The notes under the pieces: generated by a model
Database searches by the model: none
What the model saw: only the letters and a program-made list of their open reading frames with translations
What the model was told of the DNA's origin: nothing
Assembly (NCBI GenBank): GCA_004193285.1
Contig: SECP01000038.1
Location: forward strand, 71,740-135,739
DNA from: Myxococcales bacterium
GTDB lineage: Bacteria > Myxococcota_A > Polyangia > Polyangiales > Polyangiaceae
DNA: 64,000 bases
Direction of reading: 5' to 3'
Translations under genes and position numbers: made by a program
Part shown: positions 49,548 through 57,212 of the stretch, piece after piece
How the letters are laid out: every line of letters starts with the position of its first letter
Numbering within the stretch: position 1 is the first letter of the stretch

Positions 49548-51026
49548 TCAGGGCTTGGTGACGGTCCAGGTCACCGTCTGGGTCGAGTTCTTCCAACCGG
49601 TTTCGTGACAGTAGTTGCCCTCTACGGAGGACGGGCAAACGCTGGTGCGGCGCCTCACCAAATCCATAGAGGCGTTGTCGTAAGCCTTGGCGCTGATGGT
49701 GTGCGTGCCCGGAGCGAGCGACGCGGTGGACATGCTGGTTCCGCCGTTGACGGTGGTCATGCCGTCGACCGTCCAGTCCACGTTGATGACCGCAGGGTCG
49801 ATGACGTTGACGGTCAAGGTGGGCGGGTTGGTGACGGGGCCTGCGGGTGGCTCGGTCGAATCCACCGGCTTCACCGCGCGCCAGATGCCGAAGATCATTT
49901 GCTCGCGCGACACCGAGTTGAAGCTCGTGTTCACGTTGTTGCCGAACAAGCTGTTCATCATCGAGTTGCACGACGGGCGGTACTGAGTGCCGCCGTAGCG
50001 GCTGCCCTGCCAGGTGCCTTGCATACCGGTAGCGCCCATATCTGGCGTTTTCAGGCCCTTTTGCGTGGTGCCTAGCCAGAGCGACCATTTGTCGTCGGTC
50101 GTGGTGCAGTTGGCGGCGGAGTTCACCTCCGAGTAGACCTTGGGGTCGCTGGCGCCGCAGCTGGGCGCCTGATTACCGCAGCCGGTTTGGGTACCGTACT
50201 CGTCCGCGAGCTGGTGGAAGCCGTGGCCGCCTTCGTGGAGCGCGGCGCCAGGAGCGTCGTTGCCGGCGCCGGACCAGAGCATCAGAACGCTGCCGGTGTT
50301 TTCCCACCTGTCCTGGTTGAGAACGACCGCCTTCCAATCCACCTCGAAGGTCGCCGGGACTTTGGCCTTGATGTAGTCGTTCACCTTCGTCTGGTTCACT
50401 CGCGCGAGTCGGTCGCCGCCGTTGCCACCGTCGAACGCCGTGGGGCCATTGCCGATGCCGTCGTTCTGGCTGATCGCCTTCATGACGCAGATGTTCACGA
50501 ACTTGCGGTAACGCCCGTACGGCTCGCCGCTCTCGTGCTCGAAGCGGCGCTTCATCGCGGCCTCGATGTGAGTCTTCAGCGTCGTCTCGACCGTGGTGGC
50601 GGTGTAACCATCGCCCAAGATCAAGTAGTTGACGCGGTTCTTGGGGTTGCCGTGGTTTTCGAGCGCCCAGCCTTCTGCACCACAGTCCAGCGGTGGTATC
50701 GCAGGGCCACCGCCGGAGCCGCCGCCGGGCATGAACGACCCGCCGCTGCCGCCGCTGCCGCCGGTGCCGCTACCAGCCGCGCTCGTCGTGCCGCCGGTCG
50801 GCACCTGCCCACCGGAGCCGCCGACCGTCGCGGAGGTGCCTGCAGCGGCTGAACCGCTCCCACCCCCGCCGCTCGCACTTCCGCCCGCGGAGCTGCTGCT
50901 CGTCCCGGCCTGAGCCGCGCCGGTGCCAGCAGCGGAGCCGCCGCCCGCGCCGTCCACACCGCCATCCTCCGCGCCGCAGGCCACGCACGACACGAGAAAC
51001 AGTGGCAGCATTCGCCTGAAAGACAT
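49548..51026 (-). CDS. M64-type (IgA-peptidase-like) zinc metallopeptidase lipoprotein
   Basis: About 492 residues from ATG 51026. The signal peptide FLVSCVAC (lipobox) and a long Gly/Ser/Ala linker (about 20-95) precede a peptidase M64 domain: VNYLILGDGYTATTVETTLKTHIEAAM, ISQNDGIGNGPTAFDGG, and the zinc motif HEGGHGFHQLADEY (HExxH with downstream Asp-Glu). The C-terminal 110 residues are an Ig/beta-sandwich-like module (PPTLTVNVIDPAVINVDWTVDG). Such enzymes may degrade surface proteins; specificity unknown. The small periplasmic protein gene follows without a gap. Confidence 0.88.
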   Translation of the reverse strand: MSFRRMLPLFLVSCVACGAEDGGVDGAGGGSAAGTGAAQAGTSSSSAGGSASGGGGSGSAAAGTSATVGGSGGQVPTGGTTSAAGSGTGGSGGSGGSFMPGGGSGGGPAIPPLDCGAEGWALENHGNPKNRVNYLILGDGYTATTVETTLKTHIEAAMKRRFEHESGEPYGRYRKFVNICVMKAISQNDGIGNGPTAFDGGNGGDRLARVNQTKVNDYIKAKVPATFEVDWKAVVLNQDRWENTGSVLMLWSGAGNDAPGAALHEGGHGFHQLADEYGTQTGCGNQAPSCGASDPKVYSEVNSAANCTTTDDKWSLWLGTTQKGLKTPDMGATGMQGTWQGSRYGGTQYRPSCNSMMNSLFGNNVNTSFNSVSREQMIFGIWRAVKPVDSTEPPAGPVTNPPTLTVNVIDPAVINVDWTVDGMTTVNGGTSMSTASLAPGTHTISAKAYDNASMDLVRRRTSVCPSSVEGNYCHETGWKNSTQTVTWTVTKP

Positions 51027-51150
51027 TCTCTTGATCCTCGCTGTGCGAGCGCGACGGCGGCTCGTCGTCATCAAGGAGTCGGTCCTTCGCGACGGAGGAT
51101 CAAAATAAATGAAAGATCCGCGCCTCTGCCGCCACTGCGCAATCTGGCGC

Positions 51151-51852
51151 TCAGGGTGTCACACAGCGGCCTCCGAGCGGAGATTTCGAGTCTGGTTGGC
51201 AAGTTCCGGCCAAAGCGGTCGAGCACTGAGCCGGGCAGCTCGGCCGGCTGCATCCCTCATCGAACCACTCGTTGGCGATGTTGGACAGGTGCTCGATGGC
51301 GAACGGATCGGCGGGCTCGATGAAGACGTCGCACTCGCACCCCGCCGCCGATGCCGCTCGGTCCGTGCACTGCGAGCTGCCGTTCGGATTGCACGCGAGC
51401 TGCTTCTCGAGCTCCGCCGCGTACTCGGAGCGAACGGTCTGGCACCTCGCGCTCACGCCGCCGCCTGCGCCGCTACCGTTGCCGCCCCCGGCGCCACCGG
51501 CGGCGCCGTTGCCAGCCGCGCCGCCGACTCCCACTGCGCCGCCACTACCGCCGGGCGCGCTGCCTCCTGCGGCCTCGCCCGAGGAGCTGCTTTGACTGGC
51601 GCCGGCCCCGCCTCCCGCGCCGCCCCCTGCGGCGAGCGAAGAGCCGCCCACCGCCATTGCCCCACCACCACCCGTAGCTCCTGCGTTGCCCGCGCCCGCC
51701 GAAGCCGCCGCGCTTCCTCCGAACGCCGCTTGGCCCCCCACGCCACCATCCGAAGGCGCGCTCTCGCCCGGCGACGAACAAGCGAGAACGACGAAGCTCA
51801 GCGCGAGCCACCTGGCGGCGGAGCGCTGGATGAGGCGATCGGGCGATTCCAC
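51151..51852 (-). CDS. Gly/Ala/Ser-rich lipoprotein with Cys-rich C-terminal domain
   Basis: About 233 residues from GTG 51852 (tentative; no clear ribosome binding site and no ATG in frame). Signal peptide RSAARWLALSFVVLAC with lipobox. Residues 25-125 are a Gly/Ala/Ser linker. The C-terminal 100 residues have about ten Cys (CQTVRSEYAAELEKQLACNP, CTDRAASAAGCECDVF, CSRPSCPAQCSTALAGTCQP). The same type of Cys-rich head recurs in myxobacterial lipoproteins. No family name. Confidence 0.7.
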   Translation of the reverse strand: MESPDRLIQRSAARWLALSFVVLACSSPGESAPSDGGVGGQAAFGGSAAASAGAGNAGATGGGGAMAVGGSSLAAGGGAGGGAGASQSSSSGEAAGGSAPGGSGGAVGVGGAAGNGAAGGAGGGNGSGAGGGVSARCQTVRSEYAAELEKQLACNPNGSSQCTDRAASAAGCECDVFIEPADPFAIEHLSNIANEWFDEGCSRPSCPAQCSTALAGTCQPDSKSPLGGRCVTP

Positions 51853-52186
51853 GACAAGCAGGGTGGCGCTCAGAAGCGACGGAGGATCACATTTGCGCCC
51901 GCGCGCCGGCCCGCGATCGACCAGCAGGGGCCAACGAAATCGTTGCCACAGCGGCACGAACGACGACCGACCCTGACCCGCACCGTACGTCTCGGTCGTG
52001 ACGCAGCCGCCATCACGAAGTAGCGCAAGCCACTGAGCGCTCGCCCCGCGCGAACGCCGTGGGCCATGTTGTGCGGAGGCTACGACCGCCCCTGGCACAT
52101 TCCGGCTCACGCCAGGTGGGGGTTCGCTCGGATCCACGCAGAACGCGACTCGTCTCACGTGGCATCGGGCTTGCTTGGCCGTGCGC
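51853..52186. other. Divergent intergenic region
   Basis: 334 bases between two divergent lipoprotein genes. No coding signal was seen. Both promoters must lie here; no clear dyad found. Confidence 0.5.
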
Positions 52187-52927
52187 ATGACAAACGAAGG
52201 TAGGGCTTGGGCACGTTGGGCTTTGGTGATCCTACTCTCCGCAAGCTGCGCAGTCGCTTGCGGCGACGACGACGACGACGCACCGAACGCAGCCGCGGGG
52301 AGTAGCGGCAAAGGCGGCAGCGGAGGAGCCGGGGGCAGCGGCGGCAAAGGCGGCAGCGGCGGCAAAGGCGGCACCGCGGGCAGCGGCGCCGACGGCGGGC
52401 TGGGCGGGGGCGGAGGAATCGGCGGCGAGCCCCAGGCCGTGAGCTGGTGCGGTCCGTACCCACTGCAGGACTTGTGCGATGAAGCCCCCACCTGGTGTCC
52501 GGCAGACGTGGACGCCTTGCTGGATCAAGAGGTCTGCGCGGACTCGCTCGATGGCTTCCCGGGCGCGCGCAAGATCACGCGGTACGAGACCGCGTGTGCT
52601 GGCACCATCGTCGTCGCTGAGTACTCGCTTCACTCCCAAGAGTGGGAGTTCGACGAAGACGGTGAGCTGCTCAGTGTGCTGAGCCACAGCGACGCCATCG
52701 TAGAGTGCCGGGAGACGGATGGGTTTTCCGGCAGCACTTTGTACGGCGCCAAGCCCTGCGAGCGGAGCAGCGCGAAGCCTATCGTGGTGTGCACCAGCAG
52801 CGGCGCCGGCGGTGAAGGCGGTGGCGGTGGCCAGGCCGGCGGCGGTGGCGAAGGTGGCGGCGGCGGCGGTGAAGGCGGTGGCGGTGGCCAGGGCGGCGGC
52901 GGCGGCGACGGCGACGGCGACGGCTGA
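52187..52927 (+). CDS. Lipoprotein with Gly-rich linkers at both ends of a Cys-rich core
   Basis: About 246 residues from ATG 52187; TTG 52175 is an alternative. Lipobox AVAC followed by GDDDDDAP, an acidic run that would affect lipoprotein sorting. First linker is GKGGSG repeats (about 37-75). The core (about 85-205) has Cys pairs (WCGPYPLQDLCDEAPTWCPADVDALL, VCADSL, ACAGT, ECRET, PCERS, VVCTSS). The last 40 residues are a second Gly-rich tail with Glu, Gln and Asp (EGGGGGQAGGGGEGG), ending in repeated DG. Two low-complexity regions in one protein are unusual. Function unknown. Confidence 0.75.
   Translation: MTNEGRAWARWALVILLSASCAVACGDDDDDAPNAAAGSSGKGGSGGAGGSGGKGGSGGKGGTAGSGADGGLGGGGGIGGEPQAVSWCGPYPLQDLCDEAPTWCPADVDALLDQEVCADSLDGFPGARKITRYETACAGTIVVAEYSLHSQEWEFDEDGELLSVLSHSDAIVECRETDGFSGSTLYGAKPCERSSAKPIVVCTSSGAGGEGGGGGQAGGGGEGGGGGGEGGGGGQGGGGGDGDGDG
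52307..52378 (+). repeat. 18-bp tandem repeats coding for GKGGSG units
   Basis: Four 18-bp units, three of type GGCAAAGGCGGCAGCGGC (starts 52307, 52343, 52361) and one variant (52325), encode GKGGSG-GAGGSG-GKGGSG-GKGGTA. Slippage-prone and potentially variable between strains. Confidence 0.75.
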
Positions 52928-53094
52928 GGAGTCACCTCGCCTCGCTGGAAAGCATCTCCCAGAGCGGGGAGACGGAGCGGCGGGGTGATCACGCAGCGCG
53001 AGCCGCGAGCCGCCGAGTGGTCTTCATCACGCGGCGGCTCAGGTCCGCCGAGGATGCGGAGTCACTCGCGGCCGAGCCAGGGCGCAGCGTTGCT

Positions 53095-53123
53095 CGGGTG
53101 AGACAATGACCATTGTCGGGTGA
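53095..53123. promoter_or_regulatory. Operator-like dyad upstream of the propeller-like lipoprotein gene
   Basis: GACAATG-AC-CATTGTC (53102-53117) is a perfect 7-bp dyad. It is flanked by the direct repeat CGGGTGA at 53095-53101 and 53117-53123. It sits 71 bases before the ATG at 53188, so a dimeric regulator probably binds here. Confidence 0.55.
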
Positions 53124-53187
53124 CGCAAAGCCATGGGACCTAAGTAGAGCCGCGTAGCGTATCGCCGGCGCGAAGGAGGGTCTCCCC

Positions 53188-54255
53188 ATGTTCAAGATGG
53201 TCGCCGCAGGGTCATTCGTCGCTATTTTGTCTTTGCTGGTCGGGTGCGGTGATGAAGCCTCGTCGGAAGAGCTCGCGGAGTCGGGTGAAGCCATCGCGGC
53301 TCTTCCTTCCCTACCGACCTCTATGGTGCCCGTTCCTCCCTCCGGGCTGCTGCCGCCGCTGCCTGTCGTGGTGACGTTAGAGACGAACGTGCGCCCCACG
53401 AGCATCGCGCTGGACAGCAGCAACGTTTACTACACAGACACGTTCGAGCTCACTTCAGAGGTTGTGGCGCGGCCGCTTGCCGGCGGAGCCAAGACGGTAC
53501 TCCACAGCACGTTCACGTTGCCGTCGTCCCTCGTGCGCTTCGGCAGCACGGTGTATTGGGTGGATTTCACCAACGCCGCTTTTTCGGACGGCGGAGTTTG
53601 GAGCGCTCCGACGAGCGGAGCCAGTCCCGCGGTCAGGCTCGTCTCCCACACGAATCCGGTGACGGCGCATCAATCGCTCGCGGTGTTCTCCACCGGCGCC
53701 GGTTTTACCTACCAAACGCACGTTCTGTACGCCGACGCTTGGGCGTCCAAGCTGTACGCGATCCGTCGCTGGTTTTTCAGCACGTCGGAGTCCTCGCTCG
53801 TCCCCGACGCCTTCCCCAACTACTACCCGTTCGCGGTAGCGATCGACTCGTCGCACGTCTACTTCACGCACGACGCTGGGCATGGTCTGTGGCGCGTGCC
53901 CCTCGCAGGCGGCACCCCTACTCTGCTCGTCAGCGGTGAAGAGCAGCCGGGCGCGCTAGTAGTAACCGGCGGCCAAATCTATTTCGTGAACGAAGGCGAC
54001 ATCAAGACCGAGCCCGCGGCAGGGGGCGCCGCCTCCACCTTCGCAGAAAGCGTCGGCACCATTCAAAATATGGTCGCCGCCAACGGCTACTTGTATTGGT
54101 CTTGCTCGAGCTGCAACACGATCCGAAAGAAGCCGCTGGCCGGCGGCTCCTCCACCCTCTTGGTTTCCGGCCAGACCAACCTCAAGTCCCTCGCGGTGGA
54201 CGCCACTCACGTGTACTTCGGCACGAACACCGCGCTCAAGCGCGCGCCGAACTAA
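53188..54255 (+). CDS. Propeller-like lipoprotein
   Basis: 355 residues, ATG preceded by AAGGAGGG at 53173-53180. Lipobox SLLVGC (C20). About six repeats of 45-50 residues with SIALDSSNVYYTD, FGSTVYWVDF, VAIDSSHVYFTHD, VVTGGQIYFVNEG, VAANGYLYWSC, LAVDATHVYFGTN, alternating with LARPLAGGxxTLLxSG-like turns. This is the DUF5050/NHL-like 'V-Y-W-T-D...PLAGG' pattern of beta-propellers. A surface-binding or sensing role is likely. An operator-like dyad is upstream. Confidence 0.85.
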   Translation: MFKMVAAGSFVAILSLLVGCGDEASSEELAESGEAIAALPSLPTSMVPVPPSGLLPPLPVVVTLETNVRPTSIALDSSNVYYTDTFELTSEVVARPLAGGAKTVLHSTFTLPSSLVRFGSTVYWVDFTNAAFSDGGVWSAPTSGASPAVRLVSHTNPVTAHQSLAVFSTGAGFTYQTHVLYADAWASKLYAIRRWFFSTSESSLVPDAFPNYYPFAVAIDSSHVYFTHDAGHGLWRVPLAGGTPTLLVSGEEQPGALVVTGGQIYFVNEGDIKTEPAAGGAASTFAESVGTIQNMVAANGYLYWSCSSCNTIRKKPLAGGSSTLLVSGQTNLKSLAVDATHVYFGTNTALKRAPN

Positions 54256-54358
54256 AGGGCTCGGCAAGCGTACCACCGACATTGCCCTGGCCGCCGCGTG
54301 ATCAACGGTGTTTAACCGGGGCATGGAGGACGCGCGCTTCGTACGCTTCAGCTGGGGC

Positions 54359-54991
54359 ATGCAGCGCTCGCGATGGGTTGGATGTTGTGGGCTTTGCGTC
54401 CTCGCGCTCGCCTGTCGAACAAAAGCGCCGGAGAGCTCGCGGGTGTCCGGCCCGCCGCCAGCCACCGCAGCTGTAGTGCAAGGCGAGCCAAGCCCAGCGG
54501 CACCGAGCGACGCCGTTTCCTCCGAGTCGCCCCACGGCAAAACCGAACCGACGAGCGCGCCCGCCGGAGCACCGCCGCCGGCCTCCTCAGCAGTCGCCGG
54601 TCGCCTCAGCACTCCGAGCGGGCTCTCGCGAGCGCCTCGCGTGCGCGTGCGCGTGCGCGTGCAGACGATTGTCGTGGAGAGCGGCAATCTCGAAGCGGAA
54701 ATAATTCAGCGCATCATCGAGCAGCGAGCACCCGAGCTCCGAGACTGCTACGCGCCTCGCCTCGCCCAGCGCCGGGACCTCGAGGGGCAGCTCCATTTTC
54801 GGCTCCATCTTGCGAGCGACGGCGAAGTTTCGAACGCAGAATCGGTGGTAGGCACGCTCGGCGACGCCCAAGTTGTCTCCTGCGTGAGGGCGGTCATGCA
54901 GAGTCTGGTTCTACCCGGGTCCGGCGAGCCGCCCGCGGTGATCGTCGTGCCGCTCCTGTTCGCGCCCTTGGAGCCGCCGGCCCTGGACTGA
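54359..54991 (+). CDS. AgmX/PglI C-terminal domain lipoprotein (TonB-C-like)
   Basis: About 210 residues from ATG 54359, chosen because it gives a good lipoprotein signal (MQRSRWVGCCGLCVLALAC); ATG 54323 and GTG 54308 are in frame upstream. A Pro/Ser/Ala linker and an RVRVRVRV stretch (encoded by CGCGTG x4) precede the domain: IIQRIIEQRAPELRDCYAPRLAQRRDLEGQLHFRLHLASDGEVSNAE, then VSCVRAVMQSLVLP. The CYxxxL...G.v...v..G.v pattern is typical of the myxobacterial AgmX/PglI C-terminal family, which is linked to adventurous gliding and related to TonB-C. Confidence 0.8.
   Translation: MQRSRWVGCCGLCVLALACRTKAPESSRVSGPPPATAAVVQGEPSPAAPSDAVSSESPHGKTEPTSAPAGAPPPASSAVAGRLSTPSGLSRAPRVRVRVRVQTIVVESGNLEAEIIQRIIEQRAPELRDCYAPRLAQRRDLEGQLHFRLHLASDGEVSNAESVVGTLGDAQVVSCVRAVMQSLVLPGSGEPPAVIVVPLLFAPLEPPALD
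54638..54661 (+). repeat. Hexanucleotide microsatellite CGCGTG x4
   Basis: CGCGTG is repeated four times in frame, encoding RVRVRVRV just before the conserved domain. Slippage would change the number of Arg-Val pairs without a frameshift. Confidence 0.8.
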
Positions 54992-55531
54992 GCGAGGTCC
55001 CCCCCTGCCGCGCTCGTCTGCGGACCGCTCGGTTCATCCGGCGCTCTGCCTATTTCCCCCTAAGGGGTCCGGTCTGGCTCCGCCCACGATGCCGATGAAG
55101 GACGATGAGTTGGCGATTGCGGCTAACGAGGGACCGGCGATCGCGACCCGATCAACGACTCTCCCAGCCCGAGGACTTCGCACCGCACCGCAGCAAACTC
55201 CGCACCGCGACCGGCGGCTTCGCGCGCCACAAGTCTCCGCCCAACTACAAGCGCGAAACTGGTAGCTCGCCTGACCGTTGTGGACGCGGCTGCCCGGCAA
55301 AAGACGCGCGAGCAGGTGCAACAGGGCATCCTCATCCTCGTCTTCGCCTCGTCACGCCGCAGATGCCCGCTGCTTCTCGAGACGAAGATTCCGGATCCTA
55401 GCCGACGAACACTTGCCCGACCGGAGTACAGGACGCTCAGCGCTACAGGCGCGCTCCGTTCTCGAGCTTCGTCTGTGACGCTGCAGGCTGAAAGCCGAGC
55501 GGCGGAAGAGCCCCTTTCGCGTCTGCCGCCA

Positions 55532-55699
55532 ACGTAAGGATCGGTACTAAATTCTCTGAATGATTTCGCGACGGCGAGGCGGTCGCGGCGCGATGTACCG
55601 AATCGCACTTCGCGCGTCAGTAGTACGCTTCGGTACATCGACCATTTCGCAGAACCGAGCCACGGAATCGTTGACGAATTTTAGTAAGAAACCTTACGT
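55532..55699. repeat. Imperfect 71-bp-arm palindrome with perfect 12-bp core
   Basis: Arms 55532-55602 and 55629-55699 have equal length. The inner 12 bases match perfectly (CGATGTACCGAA at 55591-55602 / TTCGGTACATCG at 55629-55640 including flanks), the outermost ACGTAAGG / CCTTACGT also match, and overall about 43 of 71 positions pair. The centre is 26 bases. Read outward, both strands translate to related peptides (see findings). Confidence 0.75.
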
Positions 55700-55750
55700 C
55701 GGGACGAGGGCACCAGTCCCCTCCCCGAGCGAGCTTTCGCTGCCGCGGCG

Positions 55751-55851
55751 CTACGGGAGCGATCGAGCTACGGGAGCGGTCGGCGCTGCGCGAGCGCTCG
55801 GAACTACGGGAGCGCTGGCGAAACTATTACGAAAGCTGCGCTGCGGGAGCG
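55751..55851 (+). repeat. 18-bp imperfect tandem repeats, motif CT(A/G)CG(G/C)GAGCG
   Basis: The motif occurs at 55751, 55768, 55786, 55804 and 55841 (spacings 17, 18, 18, 37), with a degenerate copy near 55824. This is about six units of 17-20 bases. No spacer diversity as in CRISPR and no reading frame keeps the repeats intact. Confidence 0.7.
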
Positions 55852-55970
55852 CTCGGCTTTGTCCGCGACCCGCGCGCTTCAGACTTCGACCGGAGGGACC
55901 TTCTCCTCTGAGTCTGCGATTTCGCCCGGGCCATGCGCGGAATCTGGACCGACCAAGGCTCACGCCACTT

Positions 55971-57212
55971 TCAAGATGCTTTCTGACACGTGCGCTCGGT
56001 GAGCCCCACCAGGCACCACCGCAGTAAGTGGTCGAGCGAGATGTCAGGCTCCAATGCTCGGACCGATCGAGCGAGCACGCCGCGCGCGTCGACTTCGCGG
56101 AACCCGAGGGCTCGCAGCGCTTGGTATGCTCGGGTCTGCACCAACGACGACGACGCGGCCGATGGCGCGGAGTCGTACTGCGTGCCGTCCGCGTGACTGA
56201 ACACGAGCCCCCGCTCGTTCTCCGTGACCATGAGCGTCCCTTCGTGGATCGCTCGATGGTGCGCTCCGCACAACGTGAGCAAGTTTCGAGGATGGTGGTC
56301 ACCGCCGTCCGATTTGGCCCGAATATGATGGATATCCACGAATCGCGCGTGACTGCAGCCGGGCACACTACAGCGGTGTCGGTCCCGACGCAGCACCGCG
56401 CGTCGCACGGCAGGCGGCACGTCTTGGGTCGCGCGAGCGGACGGAGGTGACGGAGCGGCGCCCACGTGGGCGTTCGGTAGTCGCTGCGCATCGCAACCAG
56501 CCATGGCGGCTACGGTCGTGGAGACGCCGATGAGCTCACCGTCGGCAAGCTGCCTCGCGCGCTGACAATCTTCGCAAACGTCGAGGGCCACCTGGTAGCT
56601 CGCGCGACCGTCGTCGTTGGGGCCGACTAGCACGTGACGTGCGAGCAAAAGCAACAGCGCGTCGTCATCGAGGTGTTCGCCCGCCCCACGCTGCAGCTTG
56701 GCCATCGCTTCTCGAAAGCTGGCGAGCGTTTCGCCCGACACGTCGAAGCGAAGCACATGTCGCTGCTGCGCCGGCTCGACCGGCGAATCAGGCAGTGAGC
56801 CAGGACGCCGACCGGAAACGAGCTTCTCCACTTCGCGAACGGTGCGACCACGCGTGCTTTTCAGCCAAATGTCCTCGGTTTTGGGCGTCGCAACCCGCGT
56901 GAGCTCACGCGCGTGGCTGTAGTTGAGCGTGCCTACTTGGAGCTCGCGAGCCAGCTTTGGCAACCCCTCCAGCGCTTGCGCCACGCGGAGCTTGTCGTGG
57001 GTGACGCGCGGCGAGTAGCCGAGCAAGCGCTCCACGTATTCCATGAAGCTGCCGTAGCCGAAGTGCCGGTGCACCTCGGCTCTTCGTGCGGCGAGGAGCA
57101 GGGCTCCTTCTTCGAGGTCGAGACCGGCGCGCTTCCTCGCGTGCGTCTCGAGCGCCTCGTGCGTGACTCGCCATGCTACGTCTGCGTCCCCGCGCTGAGT
57201 CGCGCTGCTCAT
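55971..57212 (-). CDS. HNH endonuclease-domain protein with helical N-terminus and RuvA-like C-terminus
   Basis: 413 residues, ATG 57212. The N-terminal 230 residues are helical and resemble DUF222-type proteins (RRAEVHRHFGYGSFMEYVERLLGYSPR, LNYSHARELTRVATPKTEDIWL). The HNH domain (about 275-330) has RDRHRCSVPGCSHARFVDIHHI, with two Cys pairs and HH, then NLLTLCGAHHRAIHEG. The last 60 residues (RAYQALRALGFREVDARGVLARSVRAL) look like the RuvA domain III helices. It is likely a nuclease of unknown target, of a kind present in several copies in some genomes. It lies between two gene-poor stretches. Confidence 0.85.
   Translation of the reverse strand: MSSATQRGDADVAWRVTHEALETHARKRAGLDLEEGALLLAARRAEVHRHFGYGSFMEYVERLLGYSPRVTHDKLRVAQALEGLPKLARELQVGTLNYSHARELTRVATPKTEDIWLKSTRGRTVREVEKLVSGRRPGSLPDSPVEPAQQRHVLRFDVSGETLASFREAMAKLQRGAGEHLDDDALLLLLARHVLVGPNDDGRASYQVALDVCEDCQRARQLADGELIGVSTTVAAMAGCDAQRLPNAHVGAAPSPPSARATQDVPPAVRRAVLRRDRHRCSVPGCSHARFVDIHHIRAKSDGGDHHPRNLLTLCGAHHRAIHEGTLMVTENERGLVFSHADGTQYDSAPSAASSSLVQTRAYQALRALGFREVDARGVLARSVRALEPDISLDHLLRWCLVGLTERTCQKAS

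Larger units (their letters stand above)
54992..55970. other. Gene-poor region with palindrome and tandem repeats
   Basis: 979 bases without a convincing gene. Open frames (55,123-55,638 minus and 55,560-56,027 plus) are Arg/Ser-rich and read across the palindrome at 55,532-55,699, so are probably not ordinary genes. AT-richer patches near 55,545 and 55,680 contrast with the neighbours. Probably a decayed or mobile-element-derived segment. Confidence 0.55.

Noticed and set aside
55123..55638. 171-codon minus-strand frame over the palindrome
   Set aside because: The part after the palindrome is Arg/Ser-rich without motif; kept only as a repeat observation.
55751..55851. CRISPR-like array
   Set aside because: The units are only 17-20 bp, adjoin without unique spacers, and no cas gene is near.
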